Positions 58,347-64,000 of a stretch of 64,000 bases of DNA are shown here, piece by piece; the first letter of the stretch is position 1, and the number at the start of each line of letters is the position of its first letter. A program made the translations under genes and the position numbers. Source of the DNA: Schistosoma mansoni (Eukaryota > Platyhelminthes > Trematoda > Strigeidida > Schistosomatidae); NCBI RefSeq assembly GCF_000237925.1, contig NC_031495.1, positions 55,904,108 through 55,968,107 of the forward strand. Reading direction: 5' to 3'. The notes beneath the pieces were generated by a model. That model was not told the origin of the DNA. It ran no database searches and saw only the letters and a program-made list of their open reading frames with translations.

Positions 58347-59171
58347 AAAGAGGTTAACTAAAGTGAATCACCTAGTCGTCGAATGAATTTACAAAGAAGT
58401 AAATGCATAAACAAACAAAAACAAACAGTTACCTTCGAATGCTTCTTCCAAGTAATGATTATCTCAAGTTAAATACTGTGCTATATTACTTCGTTTCATA
58501 ATAGAGATAAAACAGCATTTTGGAGAAAAGTTTTTAATTGATGGTTATAGAATGGACATTTTCTATTTATTGACATGAATTCTATAGAAAATCCACTTGT
58601 ATTCCATGATATAAGTATCCTTTTTGTGAGAAATGTCCTTTACTGAATTGAAAAACTGTTTTGTTTTAATTCAGAAGTATTCAGTAATCATATATGAAGT
58701 TTAATCTTAAGTCTTATGACCTTTTGGTAGGACTATTGTATGAATCAGCTTTCAATGACTTGAATAATAAATTGTGGCTATTAACTTACACTATAATGAT
58801 GAGTTACCTTACTCCTGAATGAATCGCTCTACTATACGATACCTACAAAGTACTAATCCTTTGTGAACAAATGATATTAGATTTCATTTTTATAAGTCAT
58901 TACATATCTCATAATGTAAAATGAATGAGTGAATTATTTGATCAGTCAACTGGATTGATGAAAGGCTACTGAATGAGAAATATTTACGAAAAAAAATTTA
59001 ACTTAATGATGCAGTGAATCTAATTGAATATATACTTGAAAACAAAATGATGAATCAGTAAATGTATACATGATTACAAGACTTGGTTGTATGGAAAATA
59101 AACAATGATTATTAGTTGATAAACATGAGTGAATGAATATCAGTGAAGTCATTAGTCATTTCTCATTTTTA
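58347..59171. other. Intergenic, nothing recognised
   Basis: AT-rich; no signal seen. Confidence 0.4.
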
Positions 59172-59176
59172 TAGTC

Positions 59177-59450
59177 TGTTATAATTGTATTTTGCTAATA
59201 AACGACCCAGCTATTCCTATTGCTTAGTATTCTTATACGATGACACTCGACAAGACCCCAAAATCAGAACACTTTGAACAGGAATCACTGATTTGAATAA
59301 CGTTCATATAATTATAGTATATACATAAGAAGCTTCTAGATTTTTCTCCAATAATATGCCCGGGCTGATCGGTTTAGAATTAGCCAATCAGCGCGCAGCA
59401 ACACCATCATGCATAAAACATGCTTTAATCCAATCTATGTCCCACTAACA
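59177..59450 (-). mobile_element. LTR (minus orientation) at the left end of a rearranged gypsy-type element
   Basis: On the minus strand it runs TGTTAGTGGG…CAATTATAACA, with matching TGTTA/TAACA ends. It is directly preceded (minus sense) by a polypurine tract AAGGGGGAGG (59451-59460), as a 3' LTR should be. TAGTC precedes it (59172-59176) and recurs at 62104-62108, beyond the far end of the element. Confidence 0.8.
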
Positions 59451-59989
59451 CCTCCCCCTTGAGCAGATTCGTAGGATCTGGTGCTAGGGTCCAACTGCAA
59501 CCGCTTTACTCGTTTGTGCTTCCGGTTAGTCCACCTTCTAGGTAATAAGGACGTTGTATCATTCGTTTGCACCTTGACTGTCCTGTCTGTTTCAGGTGTT
59601 TTGATCTCAAAGGTGTCTAGCAGAACATCAAGAGGTAATCTATGCTGCGTTTCGTTGTTGGAGATCGAGGTTGATTTCAGTTGGTTAGCATGACGTATCC
59701 AAACTTCTGAGCCAACTGACACCTCAAAAACCATATTCTCTTTCTTTCTCACGATCCGACCAGCTGTCCATGAAGGATGTTTTCCTCGATAGTCCATAGC
59801 AAGTACCTTTTGACCCACGCTGAACAATCGTTTTTGTGCCCCATGATGACGATTGTACTGTTTCTCCATCATCATGTTTCGTTGCGGCTTAAGAGCTGGA
59901 GTCGGACGGATAACATCGAAACGTGTCCTTATTTTTCTGCCAAGTAACGCTTCCTCTGGAGAGACCCCATTTGTTATTTGAGGGTTCAA
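59435..59989 (-). pseudogene. Integrase C-terminus of gypsy-type pol (detached, inverted)
   Basis: It begins at NPQITNGVSPEEALLGRKIR, the usual continuation of the integrase core in K02A2.6-like Ty3/gypsy elements, then RTRFDVIRP, a VGQKVLAMDYRGKHPSW segment and VWIRHANQL, typical of the C-terminal GPY/F-type region that binds DNA. The frame runs through the polypurine tract and stops 14 bases inside the LTR. Upstream of NPQ the frame is closed, so it cannot be made as part of a full pol. The missing core is found at 61628-61975 on the other strand. Confidence 0.85.
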
Positions 59990-60290
59990 TTCCCTTCATA
60001 TCTGATGGAAAAGACGAAATGGGTAAGTTGGCCGGTTCAGAGCAAGACAATATCTAGCTAAATTCACATGTAACTGTGACAGTATCAGATGACAAAGAAA
60101 AAGACAGTTCCGTAGACAAAGCCCTGAGTCCAGAGTCAAATGAAGCACCATTGAATCCACCGATATCTGAAGACAAACTTCCGTCAGAACTAAACTACGG
60201 GTTACATGATATCGGTCAAGAAAGCTGGAAGGACGCATATCCAGAAAAAGACTGGAACAGTACAGTAAACCAAATCGGCCCGACATAACA
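59990..60290 (+). other. Leader of the gag unit; 3' end looks like an LTR end
   Basis: It ends AATCGGCCCGACATAACA, closely matching the ends of 61968-62103 (AATCGGCCAGATATAACA) and of the solo LTR at 62849 (AATCGGCCAGACGTAACA), and is followed by a primer-binding-site-like sequence. The rest does not resemble those LTRs. A 70-codon open frame (60076-60288) lies in it; I cannot say whether it is coding. Confidence 0.5.
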
Positions 60291-60291
60291 G

Positions 60292-60302
60292 TGGCGACGA
60301 GG
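60292..60302 (+). promoter_or_regulatory. Putative primer binding site of the LTR element
   Basis: TGGCGACGAGG starts one base after the TAACA end. TGG is the complement of a tRNA CCA end, and a GTGGCGACGAGG-type motif before gag is common in gypsy-type elements. The primer tRNA is not identified. Confidence 0.6.
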
Positions 60303-60323
60303 AAAAAGGAACATTCATTCAAA

Positions 60324-61628
60324 ATGCCTATATCAGATGACCAGCTCAGCCGAATACTACAACAACAGCAAGCACAACTTGATGCACAAATGCGGTTGTT
60401 GGAGACTCTGATGCAACAGTTTAGAATCCAAAACTCGAGTTCACATGCTGTTCCAAGTACTTCTTGTGATGCAGTTGCTAGCAGCATCCCAGAATTCATA
60501 TATGATCCCGAAAGTGGAAATACCTTTCTCACGTGGTTCAAGCGTTGGGAAGATACATTTAGAATAGAATTCTGTCAACAAGATGACGCATGGAAGACTC
60601 GGTTGTTGATGCGTAAGTTGGGAAGCGATGAACATGCACGTTATGCTGACCATATATTGCCAAAGTTACCTCGAGAGCTCAGTTTCGAGGAGACAGTAAC
60701 GCAATTGTCAGAGATATTCGGTGAATCTTCCTCATTGTTTAGTATTCGATATCAGTGTCTGAATTTGGTGAAACGTGAAGCCGATGAATATGGTGCTCTA
60801 GCAGACGTCGTCAACAGAGAGTGTGAACGGTTCAAGTTACGCTCGTTGACAGAAGATCAATTTAAATGCCTAATATTCATCAAAGCTCTGCAGTCACCAC
60901 AAGATGCTGAGATTAGAACCAGACTTCTAATTCGTTTGAATCAAGACCCAAACGTCACACTCAAGACATTGACAGATGAGTGTAAACGACTACAAAACAT
61001 CAGACACGACAATCAGTTAATTGAACAGGTAAATTCTAATTTAACCTGCAGTAGTGTAAATGCTATGACTAGGTTAAAAAGTCAGAAGCCCAATAAAACT
61101 CATAACAAACCAACGGATGCCTGTTGGTTATGCGGCGATTGGCATTATGTACGGTTCTGTCCATTTAAGAAGCATAAATGTCAGGTGTGCGACAGACGTG
61201 GACATAAAGAAGGCCATTGTCCACCGAATCGTACGTCCCAGCCCAAGAAGAAGTATAAACGTCTTTCACGTGTGGTGAAATCAGCTGAATCTAAATCCCT
61301 TTCTTTGGTAGCAGCTTTTCAAACAGACTATGACATTCGGAGAAAGTATGTTACGATCCAGATTAATGGTATAGCGACTCGTCTTCAAATTGACACAGCA
61401 TCCGATATTACTCTAGTGTCTAGAGAGACGTATAACTTGCTGGGAAAGCCGCCAATGAAGCCATCCAAGAAAACGGCTAAAAACGCATCTGGAGGTGTAC
61501 TGAAACTAGTTGGTGAATTACAGTGTGAATTTTCCTTCAATGGAACTAATTGTAAAGGAACATGCTATCTGACTGAACGGCCAAACCTTGATCTACTTGG
61601 TCTAGATGTGTTAGAAAGCTTGGATTAA
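60324..61628 (+). CDS. Gag-protease polyprotein of a Ty3/gypsy-type (K02A2.6-like) retrotransposon
   Basis: The open frame extends upstream to 60291, but the first ATG in a sensible place is 60324 (MPISDDQLSRILQQQQAQLD). N-terminal predicted coiled-coil with glutamine runs (residues 5-35), a capsid-like region with TFLTWFKRWEDTF (about 75-87), then two zinc knuckles, CWLCGDWHYVRFC and CQVCDRRGHKEGHC (about 267-300), which would bind RNA, then an aspartic protease with DTAS (near 357) in place of DTG and a LDLLGLDVLESL end. 434 codons without a stop. The stop overlaps the next ATG as TAATG. Only this part of the element is intact; pol is not. Confidence 0.9.
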   Translation: MPISDDQLSRILQQQQAQLDAQMRLLETLMQQFRIQNSSSHAVPSTSCDAVASSIPEFIYDPESGNTFLTWFKRWEDTFRIEFCQQDDAWKTRLLMRKLGSDEHARYADHILPKLPRELSFEETVTQLSEIFGESSSLFSIRYQCLNLVKREADEYGALADVVNRECERFKLRSLTEDQFKCLIFIKALQSPQDAEIRTRLLIRLNQDPNVTLKTLTDECKRLQNIRHDNQLIEQVNSNLTCSSVNAMTRLKSQKPNKTHNKPTDACWLCGDWHYVRFCPFKKHKCQVCDRRGHKEGHCPPNRTSQPKKKYKRLSRVVKSAESKSLSLVAAFQTDYDIRRKYVTIQINGIATRLQIDTASDITLVSRETYNLLGKPPMKPSKKTAKNASGGVLKLVGELQCEFSFNGTNCKGTCYLTERPNLDLLGLDVLESLD

Positions 61629-61975
61629 TGGATATACCCATCAACAGCGTGTGTAACGTGTCGTGTCCATCATTAGACACCACCTCATATGCAAAAAAGA
61701 CAGGTAAAAAGGTTCCAGAAATACGGAGTGTAGCAGCAGCGGCAATTCAAAACACTCCAGTGTCGTCAGGTGAAGTCAGAAAAGACTTTTCAGAATTTTG
61801 TCAGCAGAACGGAATCAGGCACATCCAAACACCTCCATTCCATCCGTAATCGAATGGTCAGGTAGAACGTTTTGGTGGTACGTTCAAAAATGCTCTAAAA
61901 AAATCAAGAGGGGAGGGTACCACCGAAGAGATCTTAGAGAGGTTCCTGCTTATCTATCGCTCTACACCGAACCCT
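61628..61975 (+). pseudogene. Pol remnant: start of pol fused to integrase core
   Basis: It begins at ATG overlapping the gag-protease stop with MDIPINSVCNVSC, the expected start of a protease-RT linker. After about 35-45 codons it jumps to integrase core sequence (RKDFSEFCQQNGIRHIQTPP, then NGQVERF, EILERFLLIYRSTPN), so the whole RT, RNase H and N-terminal integrase are deleted. A stop (TAA at 61848-61850) replaces the glutamine of the HPQSNGQ motif. It ends at CCGAACCCT, exactly where the inverted fragment at 59435-59989 takes up. Confidence 0.85.
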
Positions 61976-62103
61976 GTAGTAAAGTGCTTCCCATACACTT
62001 TGTGCCTTTTCTCTGGTCTTCAAGTCGCTGAGTGGTTCTAGCTCGGGGTACGGAACTAGCTTAGGGAAGCAAATATAGCGTTCACAATCGGCCAGATATA
62101 ACA
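61968..62103 (+). mobile_element. Truncated LTR (3' part) closing the rearranged element
   Basis: About 135 bp matching the right part of the solo LTR at 62559-62849 (GTAGTAAAGTGCTTCCCA, CTTTGTGCCTTTTCTCTGG, GGAAGCAAATATAGCG, CGGCCAGATATAACA). It is joined to the integrase core at GAACCCT and followed by TAGTC (62104-62108), which matches 59172-59176. Confidence 0.8.
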
Positions 62104-62109
62104 TAGTCA

Positions 62110-62382
62110 GGATGAGGTTTGTGGAGATAGTAGTAATTCTAATAGTTGAATTCATGAGTCGACCTAAGCTAGACTAGTATTGAAAACCTGAAAGCACTGG
62201 ACAGCCATTTCGTCCTAGTATGGGGATACTTAGAAGTGTTTATCCACGATCTCAAACGTGGAACTATAACCCTTGTCCTTCGTTCTCGTAAGCGAACGCC
62301 TGAACTCTAGACCACTGATCCGACTTTTAACAGTGTTAATGTCAAACTTCAATCGATCCATGATCGTGGGAAACCCTATTTC
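62110..62382 (-). mobile_element. Family-1 SINE, old copy
   Basis: Antisense tail (GGTTTGTGGAGATAG, GAATTCATGAGTCGACC), ribozyme region (CCATTTCGTCCTAGTATGG), head (GACCACTGATCCGAC) and leader (AATGTCAAACTTCAATCG). Ribozyme core mutated. The LTR element begins or ends right beside its terminus. Confidence 0.7.
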
Positions 62383-62558
62383 CATAATCTGAAGTGGATA
62401 ACTTTCACACCCGACAAGGATTGGATTCCACGGTGTATAAACTAAAAACTTGTTGTTGGGATGACCCTGCAATTTTCTCGCAAGCGACATGACAAGCTCA
62501 TGGGTCATCAAGGAGCATTTCAACCAATCAGCGATTAATTAGAAGTTATATGAAGTTA

Positions 62559-62849
62559 TGTTACTAAAATAACGAAAATGGAAAAGTCACATGTGGAGAT
62601 CCTGATTGGCTGATTAATGCACTGCTACTATGTTTAGCAGTATTCTAGAATTTTCGGTAAAACTCAAGGACTCTTAAATTACTATAAAATCCCTACATTT
62701 TCTGTACATAAACGAACCCTGTAGTAAAGTGCTTCCCACACACTTTGTGCCTTTTCTCTGGTCTTCAAGTCGGTGTATAGTTCTAGCTCGGGGGTACGGA
62801 ACTAGTTTAGGGAAGCGAATATAGCGTTCACAATCGGCCAGACGTAACA
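62559..62849 (+). mobile_element. Probable solo LTR of the same family as 61968-62103
   Basis: TGTTACTAAA…GGCCAGACGTAACA. The right half repeats 61968-62103 almost base for base. The left boundary is chosen at the only TGTTA that mirrors the TAACA end. The flanks AGTTA and CTTAT do not form a clean TSD, so the left end is uncertain. Confidence 0.6.
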
Positions 62850-63630
62850 CTTATATATTGCGAAAATTTCTTTTCGTCTAGCTGAGATAAAAATAAAATG
62901 AAATTTCAATAAGATTTTATAAATTGTCTTAAAAGTACTTCGAAATGGTTGTTTTGAAACTCCATCAATTTTTATAAGCCCTTCACTTAACTAAATTATT
63001 TCAAATATGTATGTCGGTAGCATGTCGGTAGCTGTATGCATAAGTTTACATTAACTTATAAAAGTTTATATATCAGTGAATCAATGAGGAAAAGTTTTAC
63101 TTTGTAGTTTTAGAATGAGTATTCTCGAAACTGGGCGTGTGAAAGTGTTGGATCGTTGGAGATATTCCGAAACAAACCTTAGAACTAGGTTTCTTACTCG
63201 TGCATATTTGTTAACAAACCTTACCTACAGTCCTGAAGGACATTGTTTTTTCCAGTTAACACGGATTCACAACACTCAATTAATCAATCCGAAACTTTAT
63301 CACTGGGCTAGTCGGGTAGTAACTGAGCTCCTGTAGGATTAAGATATTTACAAGTAACTGATATGTGAGTATTCAAAGCGTTTCAAAAGGCTATCATTAA
63401 GCCTTATTAATATTTCATATACAATAAGTCTACCCCTACTATTGTAAAAATCGTCGGTATCAAACACTTATCAGTTGACCTATGTATGAAAAAATTATAA
63501 ATGCTAATAGTTTTATAATAATTTAAACATTTCAGAAAAGTGTTTTACGTCATAAACTCTTCAATACTTATTTTAAATTAGTAGGTAGTTTACTTATTAA
63601 TTTCTTAATATTTCTCTTAGTTACCAACAT
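62850..63630. other. Intergenic, nothing recognised
   Basis: AT-rich. The 73-codon frame at 63115-63336 has no recognisable domain. Confidence 0.4.
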
Positions 63631-63631
63631 A

Positions 63632-63850
63632 GAAGTTAGACATTAACACTGTTGGAAGCCGGCCGGCTCAGTGGTCTGTCAGTTCAGTGCTCGCGCGCAA
63701 GACTGGTAGGTCCTGGGTTCGAATCTCGCGAGTGCGGGATCGTGGATGCGCACTACTGCGGAGTCCCACAATAGGACAAAACGGCCGTCCAGAGCTCCCA
63801 GGTTTTCGATGGTGGTCTAGCTTCAATTGACTCATGATCTCAACTATATA
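63632..63850 (+). mobile_element. Family-1 SINE, 5'-truncated
   Basis: GAAGTTAGACATTAACAC leader, head with GGTTCGAATCTCGCG, ribozyme and tail. The ribozyme has CTGCGGA and AAAAC in place of GAAAC, so it is inactive. Confidence 0.8.
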
Positions 63851-64000
63851 AAATTTAATTTGTTTCTTTCGTTTATTGTCTTCTAGTCACTATCTAAACA
63901 TATATTTTATTTATGATCTCTATTGATAGGATCATTAACTTTGTAGCTGATTATCAGCTTTAAAATTAAGCCCATATTATATTTATTAATTTTATATGAT
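63851..64000. other. AT-rich end of window, nothing recognised
   Basis: No signal seen. Confidence 0.4.

Noticed and set aside
59996-60541. 181-codon cysteine-rich minus-strand frame
   Set aside because: Antisense to the gag leader and gag N-terminus, with no domain; the cysteine runs come from antisense CAACAACAGCA glutamine codons.
3001-63750. True tRNA genes at the many GGTTCGAATC-type B boxes
   Set aside because: The heads do not fold as complete cloverleaves by eye (acceptor stems missing or mismatched) and all are embedded in SINE copies.

Overview
This is draft eukaryotic sequence: AT-rich, three N runs, no bacterial-style operons, and coding capacity split between short spliced exons and retroelements. 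The repeats point to a blood fluke (Schistosoma). There are tRNA-headed SINEs of the Sm-alpha type with hammerhead ribozyme cores, RTE/SR2-like LINE fragments ending in the family's usual C-terminus, a Penelope-like element with a GIY-YIG endonuclease, and Ty3/gypsy-type LTR pieces. The genus is inferred from repeat families I recognise; I could not run a search, and the species is undecided.

Layout. 1-36 kb is gene-poor and built from repeats: a decayed Penelope element (628-1700, minus), a 555-bp insertion with a 10-bp target-site duplication (TSD) (7652-8206), two long inverted repeats each holding a SINE (8685-10134 and 19302-20475), several Sm-alpha copies, an intact 806-codon Penelope ORF between near-identical 323-bp direct repeats (24585-27729), a GC-richer non-LTR fragment (27795-28345), and solo LTRs (12834-13315 and 30784-31326). 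36.0-47.3 kb holds the only convincing host gene: six plus-strand exons whose splice phases all agree, ending in an acidic C-terminus. Its 5' exons are missing and I do not recognise the product. Its introns hold a broken SR2-like LINE and an assembly gap. 47.3-59 kb is intergenic, with SINEs, a third tRNA-derived SINE family with a hammerhead, another SR2 fragment, and a 41-bp U2 snRNA 5'-end retrocopy with a 15-bp TSD. 59.2-62.1 kb is a rearranged gypsy-type LTR element flanked by a 5-bp TSD, followed by a related solo LTR.

Themes. (1) Three tRNA-headed SINE families place a type-I hammerhead at the same position downstream of the B box. Several copies keep the full catalytic core, and one copy is longer than unit length with redundant ends inside a 13-bp TSD, as expected if multimeric or circular RNA were reverse transcribed. 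(2) The LTR element at 59177-62103 has its integrase cut in two at one codon, with the halves in opposite orientation, and both outer ends look like LTR 3' ends. It may be an aberrant reverse-transcription product that still integrated.
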